Of a DNA stretch of 64,000 bases, positions 36,150-45,466 are shown piece after piece (within the stretch, counting starts at the first letter, position 1; every line of letters starts with the position of its first letter). Position numbers and translations under genes: made by a program. Source of the stretch: Sphingomonas yabuuchiae (GTDB lineage: Bacteria > Pseudomonadota > Alphaproteobacteria > Sphingomonadales > Sphingomonadaceae); assembly GCF_001477495.1 (NCBI RefSeq), contig NZ_LDTF01000015.1, forward strand, positions 33,857 through 97,856, in the 5' to 3' direction. The notes beneath the pieces were generated by a model. It was not told the DNA's origin. It was given only the letters and a program-made list of their open reading frames with translations, and ran no database searches.

Positions 36150-38350
36150 AGTCCGTCAGGGATCAGCCAGGTCTCCGCCACCTGCTTGCCGCGCCCGCTG
36201 CCGCCCATGCCGGGCGGGCGGGTCCAGGCGAGGTCCAACGTGCCGCGCGCCGTCGCCTCGCGCGGGATAGCGACCGTGATTTGCATCGGGTTCGCGCTAC
36301 GGACGAAATGCTCCTGCAACACGATCCTACCGTTCGCCACCAGCCGCATCGGCAGGCTATAGTCCTCCCCCGCATAGGTGATCGTCAGGCGATAAACCCG
36401 GCGCGGGTCGAGCCCGTCATAATGCATCCGCAGCGGGCTATCATAGAGTGTCTCGGCATAGTCGAGTTCGCCCGGCCACCAGCCATCCGCCGGGGTCCGG
36501 TCGGCAATGCCATCGATGGCGGTGGTGAAGAATTGCGGATCGGCCTGGAAACCCGCCCCGCGCACCAGATGCGGCTCGGCATCCGGGCGCCCCAGATCGT
36601 CGTAGAGCGCGCCCTCCGCCCGGCGGCTGCGGTCGGGAATCGGCCAGCCCTTGGCCATCTGCGCCTCGATCCAGGCGCGGCCGGTCAGGTCGACATCGGC
36701 GCGGTCGAGATTGGCGCCCCGCTCGATATTCGACGCGCCATAGCGCTTCACGCTGAGTTGCAGCCGCGCCGCCTGCCACAGCCGTTCGGCCAGCGCCTTC
36801 AGCCGGTCGAGCAATGCGGCGGCCTCCGGCCCGTCGCCCGTCGCCAGGATGGCGCGCGCGCGTTCGGGATCGGCTGCGGCCAAAGCTGCCGCTCGCCTTG
36901 CACGGGCGGCTATGGTGCGACGGCGCACCAGCGCGTCATACACCGCACGATAGCGCAGCGAGTCGATCCGCCAGTCGGCAAAGGCGGCGGGCCGGACCTG
37001 ATCGGCGAGGCGCAACGTGGCGTCGATCGCGGTATTGGTGGTAGGGTCGCCGACCCAATTCGCCTCCAGCGCCGCCGGAAGTGCGGCCGCCCGGTCATCG
37101 CCGATGAACATTCGCGCATAGTCCTTCGCAAAGGCGCGGGTGTCGGTCTTCGGGTCCCAGCCCAGACGAAACCAGAGGAATTGGTTGAAATCGTCGTTCA
37201 TCCCCTCGGAATAGGTGATGAACCCGGCGGTCGGGGGGGCGAAATGGGCGAAGATGTGCGCATAGGCCGCAGGGCGTGGATTGATCGGCTCGCGCCCCTC
37301 GGTCAGCGCGAATTCGGGCCACCAGCGCGGCACCGGAAACTGCGCATGCATGGTGTGCGCGATGTCGGGATAGAGGATCAGCGGATAGCGCGCCGGGATC
37401 CGCGCCCGCTCGACCGACAACGGATCGCGGGTCTGCGGGCCGACGAAGACGCCGGTCAACCAGTCGGGCCGCTTGTCCAGTTCCTGGTAGAACGCCTCGA
37501 ACCCCGCCGCGTCGAACCCTTGCGACGAGATATAGACGGACGCCTGGGGATGGCGTGCCCGTAGCAACGCCGCCTGTTGCGCCACGAGCGGAAACAACCG
37601 CGCGGGCGACGTATGCCCCGGATCGCCGCCGGGCACATAAAGCGCATCGACATAAGGCAGATCGGCCAGGGTCCGCCGGAACGCGGCGACCTCGGCGGCC
37701 ACCGCACCGGGCTTTTCGTAATCGCCAAGCTCGGGATAATAGAGCGCGACATCCAGCCCCAGCCGGTGGGTGATGCGGGAAATCCCCGCCAGCGTTTCGC
37801 GCGGCGGTGCGGGGAAGAGCGGACCGGTCGCATCGTCGTCGGACACCGGCGCGATGATCTGCACGCCGCTGGCCCCCCAAAGCGCGAAATCCTCGATCCG
37901 CCGCTGAAACATCGGCAGGGTCCAGGCATCGTAGCTGTTGTTCTTGGGGCGATAGCCGATCTGGGTCAGGCGCGTGGCATAAGCGGGCTGCTCGTCGACC
38001 GGACTCCTCATGGTCAGCCGCGCGGTCCCGCCCGCGACGGCGAGATGGCGCAGCAGCCAGCCCGCGCCATAGACCAGTCCCCTCGTGGCTTCGGCGGTAA
38101 CGACCGTCATCGGCCCCACCCGACGGATCGCAAAGCCTTCGCGACCGAGCTTCGCCGGTGCCCGCCACCGGCTCCGCAGCGCGACGGGAAGCGCCGCCGC
38201 CACCGCCCCTCGCGGTGCGATCAGCACCCTGACGTCGCCGCATCTTGCGACCCGCTCCGCGATCCGGCGGTTCAGCAGGTCCGTCGCGACCTCGCCCCCC
38301 GCTCCGGCCGTCGCGCAGGATGCCGCCAGTGCAGCGATGACGGCGTTCAT
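36146..38350 (-). CDS. Uncharacterised secreted glycoside-hydrolase-like protein
   Basis: This 734-residue protein has a signal-like N-terminus (MNAVIAALAASCATAGAGGE). Residues 25-110 resemble the zincin-like N-terminal domain of GH20 and GH67 enzymes (LLNRRIAERVARCGDVRVLI; GLVYGAGWLLRHL). A TIM-barrel-like part follows: TQIGYRPKNNSYDAWTLPMF, DFALWGASGVQIIAPVSDDD, LDVALYYPELGDYEKPGAVA, YVPGGDPGHT and YPLILYPDIAHTMHAQFPVP. The helical region and a C-terminal beta domain are not recognised. No family number is given because no catalytic pair could be assigned. It lies 173 nt downstream of a TonB receptor, but behind that gene's terminator. Confidence 0.65.
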   Translation of the reverse strand: MNAVIAALAASCATAGAGGEVATDLLNRRIAERVARCGDVRVLIAPRGAVAAALPVALRSRWRAPAKLGREGFAIRRVGPMTVVTAEATRGLVYGAGWLLRHLAVAGGTARLTMRSPVDEQPAYATRLTQIGYRPKNNSYDAWTLPMFQRRIEDFALWGASGVQIIAPVSDDDATGPLFPAPPRETLAGISRITHRLGLDVALYYPELGDYEKPGAVAAEVAAFRRTLADLPYVDALYVPGGDPGHTSPARLFPLVAQQAALLRARHPQASVYISSQGFDAAGFEAFYQELDKRPDWLTGVFVGPQTRDPLSVERARIPARYPLILYPDIAHTMHAQFPVPRWWPEFALTEGREPINPRPAAYAHIFAHFAPPTAGFITYSEGMNDDFNQFLWFRLGWDPKTDTRAFAKDYARMFIGDDRAAALPAALEANWVGDPTTNTAIDATLRLADQVRPAAFADWRIDSLRYRAVYDALVRRRTIAARARRAAALAAADPERARAILATGDGPEAAALLDRLKALAERLWQAARLQLSVKRYGASNIERGANLDRADVDLTGRAWIEAQMAKGWPIPDRSRRAEGALYDDLGRPDAEPHLVRGAGFQADPQFFTTAIDGIADRTPADGWWPGELDYAETLYDSPLRMHYDGLDPRRVYRLTITYAGEDYSLPMRLVANGRIVLQEHFVRSANPMQITVAIPREATARGTLDLAWTRPPGMGGSGRGKQVAETWLIPDGL

Positions 38351-38451
38351 GCCGCGATCCGATATATGGGAACGGGAAAGGACGGGTTGCGGGTCACGCT
38401 CGGCTCCGTGGTGTCACTTTGGTCTTATGGCGCGGTGGAACGGGGCCGCAA

Positions 38452-38483
38452 AGACAAAAGGCCCCGGCATCGCTGCCGGGGCC
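38452..38483 (-). terminator. Intrinsic terminator of TonB receptor gene
   Basis: Read on the minus strand, a perfect 10-bp stem (GGCCCCGGCA / TGCCGGGGCC, 4-nt loop) is followed by TTTTGTCTTT. It starts 40 nt after the receptor stop codon and would end that transcript before the glycosidase-like gene. Confidence 0.75.
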
Positions 38484-38523
38484 AGCGAAAGGCGGAGGGA
38501 AGCCCCGCCCTTCAGGGGATCGA

Positions 38524-41277
38524 TCAGAAGCGTGCGGTTCCCGTCACCGAGAAGACGCGCCCGTTCTTGTAGAGCGCGGTCGGGGCCGACGGCGTGCTGC
38601 TATACTGGTAATAGGTCTCGTCCAGCAGGTTCGACGCATTGGCCGTCACGCGGAAATGGTCGTTGATGTTGTACGAGGCCGAGAAGTCGAGCTGGCGATA
38701 GGAGTCGGTGAAGTTCGACGACTGGAGACGCCCGAAGCCGTAGAAATATTTCGAGCGATAATTGTAGCTCAGCCGCGCCTGGAACGGACCGGACTCGAAA
38801 TACGGCACGATATTGTAGGTGTTGCGCGACAGATAGGGCAGGCCCTGCCCGGCCACCGCCGTCTCGCCGCTGGCGAAGGTATAGTTGGACTGGATGCCGA
38901 AGCCCCAGATCAGGTTCGCCTGCCCGGTCAGCGAGAAGCCGGTGACGGTCGCCTGCCCGCCATTGACCGGCCGGTTGATCGCATATTTGTTGGTCAGCCC
39001 GGTCACGGCATTGGTCAACTGTACGCCGGTGCCGTCCGGCCCGTTGTCGACGACGTTGCCGATATAGTTCGAGATGTCGCGATAGAAGACCTCGCCCGAC
39101 AGATAGCTGGCGGGGGCGAAATACCATTCCGCCGACAGACCGAAATTGGTCGCGGCATAGGGCTTCAGGTCGGGATTGCCGCCGCCGCCGGTCTTCTGCG
39201 TGTCATCGAGCGACAGCGAACCGGCCAGATCGCTATAGCGCGGCCGGGCGATGACCTTGGCCGCCGCGCCGCGCAGCACGACGCTGGGACCGGCGTCATA
39301 GGCGATGTTGAACGCGGGCAGGAAACGGTCGTCGGTGCGCGGCGCGGTGACCAGCGTCGTCTGGCCCGACGAGGACAGATAATAGGTCGATATGTCGCGG
39401 GTGCGTACGAAGCGGCCGCCGATATTGCCGCGGAACTTGCCCGCCTGGTAATCGACCTGGACATAGGCCGTGCCGATCCGCTCCTGCACCTGGAAGAACG
39501 AGCCGGTGTCGAGCGGCCGGGTGATGTTCAGCGTGCCCGGCGCGTTCAGCGCCTTGATCGCATTTTCCTGGGTCAGCGTCGCATAGGGCGTCGCATTGCC
39601 GGTGGTCGACAGGCCGTCATAGACGCTGCCGTTCAGGACATAGGAGCCCAGATCGGCGAGCGTGAAGAAGTTGTTGGTGAAGGTCGCGCCGCCGAAGGTG
39701 GTCTGGCGATTGTCATGGATATTGGCGCGGACGCCGAAGCGCACGGTCTTCAGGATATTGCTGTCGAGCTCGCGGGCGAAGTCGATCTGGCCGAACTTCT
39801 CCTGGTCGACCGTATTCTCGGCGCGGGTGATGCCGCCGATCTGTGCGCCGAAAAAGCCCTGGCCATTGGTCGCGGCCAGCACGGCGGGTTCGGTCCGCAA
39901 CTTGGATTCGGCGGGCGAGGTGCTGATCCACTGGGTGCCATCGCTGGCGGGATTGTCCCAGTTCAGCATGGTGTTGCGGCCGTTCGCACCGACGGTGAAG
40001 CCTTGGCGGGTACGGAAGTTCAGCAGATATTCCGGGTCCTTGCCGCCGGTCGCGCGGGTGAAGCCGCCATTGCCGGTGATCTTCCACCCGTCGACGTCCC
40101 AGTCGAACAACATGCTGTAGCTGTCATTCTTGATCCGGGTGCGGCGGAAATTGGTGTCGAGCTCGCCCATCCAGGTCTTGCTGGTGCTGGGCTGCGCGGC
40201 GAAGGTCGCCGAGGTGATCAGGCCGTTGCTGATCGTCGCGGCGGTCAGCTGCGACCCGCGCACGTTGTAGCTATATTCGGAATTGCTGAAATTGTCGTAA
40301 TTGCCGCGGATCACGATGGCGTTGGCGGTCAGCGTGAAATTGTCGGTCGGCTTAAACTGCATCGTGCCGGTGAAGCCCAGCCGCTGGCGCGTCTGCTGGA
40401 AATATTCATGCGCCAGGAAGGCGGGAAGACGGGCGGTCTTCAGGTCGTTGATCGTGCCGCCGGTGATCGTCGCATTGGGGTTCTGCAACACGGTCTGTCC
40501 GGCGGCGTTGGTCGTGGTGAACTGGCTGCCGGTCAGATAGCCGTAGACGGCGACACCGGCGCGCGCGAGATTCTCCTTGTCGTAATTGACCGAGCCCAGC
40601 ACCGCGAACGTGTCGCTCTCGTTATGCCAGCTATACAGTGCCGAGCCACGGAAATTGCCCCGATTCGAACGATCGTTATATTCGTAACCGGCGGTCGCGG
40701 TCAGCGTGCCGGGCTTCAGGTCCAGCGGCTTGCGCGTGACGATATCGACGGTGCCGCCGATCGCGCCTTCCTGTAGCCGCGCCTCGGGCGTCTTGTAGAC
40801 GACCGCCTGGCTGATGATCTCGGGCGACAGCAGCGAATAGTTGAAGGTACGGCTCGACCGGTCGCCGGGATTGCCGCCCCAATCGGCCGAGGCGATGGAG
40901 TGGCCGTCGATCAGCACGCGGTTCAGCGCGGGCTCGACACCCGCGATCGACACCTGCTCGCCCTCGCCGAACTGGTGGTCGACCGTCACGCCCGGAAGGT
41001 GCGACAACGACTCTGCGACATTGGTGTCGGGGAATTTGCCGACATCCTCGGCGCTGATGACGTCGACGATCGCGTTGGTCGATCGCTTGGTATCGATCGC
41101 GTCCTGAAGGCTCTTGCGAATGCCGCGTACGACGATGTCGTTTTCCTGGCCGACGGCGCTGATGTCCTGCGACGGGGCGGTCGTGCCGGTCGCGGTGGTC
41201 GTCGTCGACTGGGCCTGGGCGGTGCCGGTCAGCCCGGCCAGAATCGTGGTCGCCAGAATGCAATTGCGCAAGCGCAT
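38524..41277 (-). CDS. TonB-dependent receptor, TonB-Xanth-Caul type
   Basis: This 917-residue outer-membrane transporter starts at 41277 (MRLRNCILATTILAGLTGTA), which gives a clean signal peptide ending in AQAQ; the frame upstream is not signal-like. The family plug is canonical: NDIVVRGIRKSLQDAIDTKR (TonB box), KFPDTNVAESLSHLPGVTV, NRVLIDGHSIASADWGGNPG and GAIGGTVDIVTRKPLDL. The barrel ends with VTANASNLLDETYYQY and FSVTGTARF. Such receptors in sphingomonads mostly import glycan fragments. The unknown glycosidase-like gene on the same strand fits, but the substrate is not known. Confidence 0.92.
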   Translation of the reverse strand: MRLRNCILATTILAGLTGTAQAQSTTTTATGTTAPSQDISAVGQENDIVVRGIRKSLQDAIDTKRSTNAIVDVISAEDVGKFPDTNVAESLSHLPGVTVDHQFGEGEQVSIAGVEPALNRVLIDGHSIASADWGGNPGDRSSRTFNYSLLSPEIISQAVVYKTPEARLQEGAIGGTVDIVTRKPLDLKPGTLTATAGYEYNDRSNRGNFRGSALYSWHNESDTFAVLGSVNYDKENLARAGVAVYGYLTGSQFTTTNAAGQTVLQNPNATITGGTINDLKTARLPAFLAHEYFQQTRQRLGFTGTMQFKPTDNFTLTANAIVIRGNYDNFSNSEYSYNVRGSQLTAATISNGLITSATFAAQPSTSKTWMGELDTNFRRTRIKNDSYSMLFDWDVDGWKITGNGGFTRATGGKDPEYLLNFRTRQGFTVGANGRNTMLNWDNPASDGTQWISTSPAESKLRTEPAVLAATNGQGFFGAQIGGITRAENTVDQEKFGQIDFARELDSNILKTVRFGVRANIHDNRQTTFGGATFTNNFFTLADLGSYVLNGSVYDGLSTTGNATPYATLTQENAIKALNAPGTLNITRPLDTGSFFQVQERIGTAYVQVDYQAGKFRGNIGGRFVRTRDISTYYLSSSGQTTLVTAPRTDDRFLPAFNIAYDAGPSVVLRGAAAKVIARPRYSDLAGSLSLDDTQKTGGGGNPDLKPYAATNFGLSAEWYFAPASYLSGEVFYRDISNYIGNVVDNGPDGTGVQLTNAVTGLTNKYAINRPVNGGQATVTGFSLTGQANLIWGFGIQSNYTFASGETAVAGQGLPYLSRNTYNIVPYFESGPFQARLSYNYRSKYFYGFGRLQSSNFTDSYRQLDFSASYNINDHFRVTANASNLLDETYYQYSSTPSAPTALYKNGRVFSVTGTARF

Positions 41278-41614
41278 GATGGTAATCCCCCCTTTGCCGG
41301 TCCCCGCCCCCATTGGTGGGACCGAACTTCGCGCCGACCCGGCAGGCGAAGCAGTGAGGGCGCCGACCCTCCCGACGGTCGGCAACGCCTACACTTGGGT
41401 TATAGAGATACCAATTAATACCAAATAAGCCACCAAAAAGTTTCTATATTGTTTCCGGATTGTAATAGGACCTAATTGATTGCGCAGAAACGAGATTTGG
41501 TTTCATGGCGTTCGGCATGCCGGTCACAGGAGCGGATACCGGTGCCAGAGTGGTACACCCGGTGGCGCACCCCGATATTCCCGCGCGAATCGAACGGACT
41601 AACGCCACCCGGCC
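41278..41614. other. Intergenic region with receptor promoter
   Basis: No gene was seen in these 337 bases. 41400-41475 is AT-rich and carries the tandem ATACCAAWTA repeat, so the receptor promoter is probably here. The part nearer 41500-41614 is GC-rich again, has short open frames only, and lies directly downstream of the permease stop. Confidence 0.55.
41408..41427. promoter_or_regulatory. Tandem ATACCAATTA/ATACCAAATA repeat upstream of TonB receptor
   Basis: Two 10-bp direct repeats differing at one base lie about 130 nt before the receptor start. On the receptor strand they read TTGGTAT twice with 10-bp period, one helix turn. GntR/FadR-type regulators such as NanR bind spaced GGTATA units, so a sugar-responsive operator is possible. 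Confidence 0.4.
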
Positions 41615-44029
41615 CTACTCACGTCGCAGCGCCCAGGCGGACGTGGCGCGGCTGGCCCGCAACGACTGGCCCAACACGGTCAGTACCGCGATGACGATCG
41701 CGAGCAGGCTGGCCCCGACAAAGTAGAGCGGCGACAGCGCCACCCGGTCGTCGAACCCCGCCAGCCAGGTCCGCATCGCCACGAATGCCAGCGGCCATGC
41801 GATCAGATTGGCGATCAGCACCGGGCGGAGAAACTGCCCGACCAGCAGCCGGACGATATCCGTCGACGACGCCCCCAGGGCCTTGCGGATGCCGATTTCC
41901 TGCACCCGCCGGGCGGTGTTGAACGAGGCAAGCCCCCAGAGCCCGACACAGCCGATCAGCACGGCCAGTCCGGCACCGATGCCGAACAGCCGTGCGGCGT
42001 GGTCGTCGGGCGCATAGAATCGGTCGAGCCGTTCGTCCGCCATCCCGGCCTCCAGCGGCACCTGCGGCGCCAGACGGGCCCAGACCCGACGCACCTGACG
42101 CAACATGTCGGACGACATACCGACGAAGCGGATCGCGCCGATGCCCGCGACGTCCCGCCTATATTGATAAAAGGTCACGGACTCGGGCGTGCGCGGCGAG
42201 GCGAAGCGGAGATGGTCGATCACCCCGATGATCGTGCGCGGGTTGATCCGCCCCACCGTCTTGCCGATCGCCTCCTGGGGATCGCGAAAGCCGAGCGCGG
42301 CCAGGGCCTTGCGGTTGATGATGACGTTCCGGCCGTCCTTCCATCGGGTCCAGTCGCTCGCATCGTCGGCGCGGTGAGCATCGTCGAAGAATCGGCCCGC
42401 CAGCAGGGTCGGTGCATAGGCGTCAAAAAAGTCCGGCCCGACAACGACATTGCTGATCGTCAGTCCGGGACGCCCCGGCATCTCGATCACGTCCAACTGC
42501 TCGCCACTGGTCCCGGGGGCGGAGGAACTGGTGCCCACGGCCTGCACGCCGGGTATACGGCGCAGCGCCGCAACGATGGGGCGCGCCTGATCGGGAAACA
42601 TCCGCCTGTCGCCCAGCGAGGACACGATCATCAGCCCCTCCCGCCGGAACCCCAGGTCGGACCGGCGGACGTGAATCGTCTGCGCGACCAGCACGACGGT
42701 GCCGATCATGAAGGCGGTCGCCAGCCCGAACTGGACGATCACCAGCATCTCACGCCGCCGCGCGCCAGCCCGTCCACCGCCCGGCGCGCGGGCGGAGGCC
42801 AGCACCTCGGACGTCGGAAAGCGGGACAGGGCCACCGCCGGATAGAAACCCGCCAGCACCCCGATCCCCAGCGCCAGCACGAGCAGCACCGGCAGGGCCA
42901 GCGCATAAGGGAAGCTCAGCGACAGCCCTCCGGCCGCGTTGACCATGGGCAGGCCGACCTCCGCCAGGATCATACCCAACAACGTCGCCACCGCCGCCAT
43001 GGCGATCGCCTCGGCCAGGAACTGCCGGATCAGCATGGCCCGGTCCGCGCCCAGCACCTTGCGCATGGCGACTTCTCGCGCGCGAAGTCCGCCTTGCGCC
43101 GTCGCCAGGTTCACATAGTTGATGACGGCGATCAGCAGCGTCAGTACACCGACCATTCCCAGGGTCATCACGGTCAGCCTGCGCCCGCCCATCTCCGCTC
43201 CTGCCGGTGGCTGGAGATGAAACTGGGTTATGGGCAAGAGCGGCAGCGAGATGACCTTGTTCGGCTCCGGCCCCAGATCCTGCCCTGCATGACGCCGGAC
43301 AAAGGCGGGCATCCTTGCCGCAAAGGCGCGGGCGGCGGCGGAGTCGGGAAAGCGCAGGAAGGTCGCGCCATCGACCATGCCCCATTTGTACCAGGCCCAT
43401 TGGGCAGGCGGCGGCTTGCGCGGCATCGGGATCAGGATCGAAATCTCGAGATCGGTGGCTTTCGGCAAATCCTCGAATATCCCCGCCACGCGGTATGTTT
43501 CGGGTGTTTCGACCGCGATGGTCAGTGTCTGGCCCAAAGGATCGGCCTCACCGAACAGACGGCGCGCTTCGCTGCGGCTCAGCAAGGCGGCCGACGGATC
43601 GGCGAGCGCCTGCCGCCCGTCACCGCGAACCATGGGCAGGTCGAACACGTCGAAAAAGGACGGATCGACCTGTGCGACGTCCGCCATGATGGCGTCGCCC
43701 CGCCGCACGACGCTGCCCCCCTTCCTGCCGCCCCGGATGCGCGTACCGACCAGTTCGGGAAAATCCTGTCGCATCTGTTCGAACAGTCCCGCCATCGTCT
43801 GGGGATAGGCGCCGTTGAACGGACTGCCCGGCAGATGCAGTTCGGTTCGCACCATGTAGATGTCATCGTGATGCGGCAGCCAGTGCTCGAAACTCGTCTC
43901 GAACCGCACGTAGAGCGACAGCACGAAAAACACCGCGATCCCCAATGCCAGCCCGCCGATATTGAGAGCGGCGTACAGCTTGTGGCGGGTCAGCGAGCGG
44001 TAGAGCGAAAGAAGGGCAAAGCTGTTCAC
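41615..44029 (-). CDS. FtsX/MacB-type ABC transporter permease
   Basis: This 804-residue inner-membrane permease has an N-terminal helix followed by a MacB-like periplasmic domain (about 45-270; GGLALGIAVFFVLSLYVRFE), then an FtsX three-helix core (VINYVNLATAQGGLRAREVA; MRKVLGADRAMLIRQFLAEA). A fourth helix and a second periplasmic domain lead to a second FtsX core (GLASFNTARRVQEIGIRKAL). This two-repeat plan is that of lipoprotein or peptide exporters. No ATP-binding partner is encoded within this window, so it must lie elsewhere. It is divergent from a two-component pair, an arrangement often seen with such permeases. Confidence 0.88.
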   Translation of the reverse strand: MNSFALLSLYRSLTRHKLYAALNIGGLALGIAVFFVLSLYVRFETSFEHWLPHHDDIYMVRTELHLPGSPFNGAYPQTMAGLFEQMRQDFPELVGTRIRGGRKGGSVVRRGDAIMADVAQVDPSFFDVFDLPMVRGDGRQALADPSAALLSRSEARRLFGEADPLGQTLTIAVETPETYRVAGIFEDLPKATDLEISILIPMPRKPPPAQWAWYKWGMVDGATFLRFPDSAAARAFAARMPAFVRRHAGQDLGPEPNKVISLPLLPITQFHLQPPAGAEMGGRRLTVMTLGMVGVLTLLIAVINYVNLATAQGGLRAREVAMRKVLGADRAMLIRQFLAEAIAMAAVATLLGMILAEVGLPMVNAAGGLSLSFPYALALPVLLVLALGIGVLAGFYPAVALSRFPTSEVLASARAPGGGRAGARRREMLVIVQFGLATAFMIGTVVLVAQTIHVRRSDLGFRREGLMIVSSLGDRRMFPDQARPIVAALRRIPGVQAVGTSSSAPGTSGEQLDVIEMPGRPGLTISNVVVGPDFFDAYAPTLLAGRFFDDAHRADDASDWTRWKDGRNVIINRKALAALGFRDPQEAIGKTVGRINPRTIIGVIDHLRFASPRTPESVTFYQYRRDVAGIGAIRFVGMSSDMLRQVRRVWARLAPQVPLEAGMADERLDRFYAPDDHAARLFGIGAGLAVLIGCVGLWGLASFNTARRVQEIGIRKALGASSTDIVRLLVGQFLRPVLIANLIAWPLAFVAMRTWLAGFDDRVALSPLYFVGASLLAIVIAVLTVLGQSLRASRATSAWALRRE

Positions 44030-44173
44030 GCGAAACGTCCCCCTATCTGATCGCGCGTCGCATCATGGCTAGGGTCTGGTGGCCCGGCCTGTCTATGCGG
44101 CACTTGCGCGGATCGGTTGTTCGGTCATCATGGTCGCACTGTCCCTGTCCAGCGCCGGAAACGCCAAGCCGTT

Positions 44174-45466
44174 ATGAAACCAGACTTATCTTCTGCGGCA
44201 CGTTCGGACGGCGGGACAGATGCGGACATTCTGTCCGCCCATGGACACGCCGCATCGCTGTCAAGCGGATGGGATATCCTGCTGGTCGAGGACGATCCGG
44301 TCGTGGCGCGGTCGACCGAAATCCTGTTTCGATTGTCGGGCCACCGGCTCGACATCGCAGGCGATCCGGGTAGCGCTTATTCGCGACTGGCGCGGCGGCG
44401 TTACGATGCGATCCTGCTCGACATGAACTTTACCGCCGGGCGAACGAACGGCGAGGAAGGGCTGGATTGCATCACGCGGATCATGGCGGACGATCCGGGC
44501 GCTCGGATCATCGTCATCACCGCGCATAGCGGCATCCGCATTGCCGTCGCGGCGATGCAGGCGGGAGCGCGCGACTTCGTGATGAAGCCGTGGCGCAAGG
44601 ACGACCTGCTCACCAAATGCGCCGCCATCATCGCCGACCGCGCGACAGCCGGAAACCCGCCGCCCCGACCCGCCGGTGGCTTTATGTTGCTGGGCGACTC
44701 ACCCGCCATCGCCGAGGTGCGAACGATCGTCCAGCGGGTCGGCCCGACCGTGGCCAATATTGCCGTGACCGGCCGCCCCGGATCGGGGCGGACGCTGACC
44801 GCGATGGCAGTCCATGCCACCTCGCCGGATGCGGGCGAACCGCCGATCCGCATCGACCTCCGCGATGCCGAACAATGGTCCCTGCTGGCCCAGCCGCGCG
44901 GGACGGTGCTTCTGCGCCATGCCGACCGGCTGGATCTGGTGGCGCAGGCGCGGTTACTCGACCGGTTGCCGCCGGATCTGCGCTGCCTGAGCATTGCCGA
45001 CAGCCTTGCGCCGCTGTCCCCGGCGCTGCGCCGCCGCCTCTCCACGCTGGAGATCGCGGTGCCGCCGCTCGGCATACGTCAGGGCGATGCGGTGATCCTC
45101 GCGCGCCACTTCGCCCAGATGGCGGGGGAGACCTATGGCGGCCGCCAGGTAAGGCTGTCCCCCGCCGCCGAAGCGATCATCGCCGCGACCGACTGGCCGG
45201 ACGAGGTGCGCGGACTGTCAGCGGCGATCGAGCGGGCGGTGCTGCTGTCCGATGACGGCGTGATCGATGCCGCTGCGATCTTGCCAGCGCCGCACGGCGC
45301 GACGACAGGAGAGACGGGCGCACCGACCTTCCGGCTCGACGACGCGGAAAAGCTGATGATCGAGGCCGCGTTGAAGGAGCATCGCCACAACATCTCCCGC
45401 GCGGCCGCCGCATTGGGGCTGAGCCGGGGTACGCTGTACCGGCGCATGGCGCAGCATGGGCTCTAG
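44174..45466 (+). CDS. NtrC-like response regulator lacking GAFTGA
   Basis: This 430-residue regulator has an N-terminal receiver (about 32-155: ILLVEDDPVVARSTEILFRL, phospho-acceptor D83 in LLDMNF, ITAHSG, MKPW), an AAA-like central part (about 170-380) and a Fis-type helix-turn-helix (HNISRAAAALGLSRGTLYRR). The central domain is degenerate. Walker A is GRPGSGRT (200-207) with Arg for Lys, and the ~40-residue block with GAFTGA that contacts sigma-54 is absent. It therefore should not activate sigma-54 promoters in the usual way. Start 44174 is an estimate without a clear ribosome site. It overlaps the kinase gene by 11 nt. Confidence 0.82.
   Translation: MKPDLSSAARSDGGTDADILSAHGHAASLSSGWDILLVEDDPVVARSTEILFRLSGHRLDIAGDPGSAYSRLARRRYDAILLDMNFTAGRTNGEEGLDCITRIMADDPGARIIVITAHSGIRIAVAAMQAGARDFVMKPWRKDDLLTKCAAIIADRATAGNPPPRPAGGFMLLGDSPAIAEVRTIVQRVGPTVANIAVTGRPGSGRTLTAMAVHATSPDAGEPPIRIDLRDAEQWSLLAQPRGTVLLRHADRLDLVAQARLLDRLPPDLRCLSIADSLAPLSPALRRRLSTLEIAVPPLGIRQGDAVILARHFAQMAGETYGGRQVRLSPAAEAIIAATDWPDEVRGLSAAIERAVLLSDDGVIDAAAILPAPHGATTGETGAPTFRLDDAEKLMIEAALKEHRHNISRAAAALGLSRGTLYRRMAQHGL

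Noticed and set aside
38419..40776. 785-codon frame antisense to the TonB receptor
   Set aside because: High-GC shadow of a clear receptor gene; its protein is a run of Gly, Arg, Val and Asp without domains.
41999..44050. 683-codon frame antisense to the FtsX/MacB-type permease
   Set aside because: No membrane segments or domains; the minus-strand permease is unambiguous.
44030..44173. Possible sigma-54 promoter between permease and regulator (TGGC and TTGC words)
   Set aside because: Words lie at the wrong spacing for TGGCAC-N5-TTGC.
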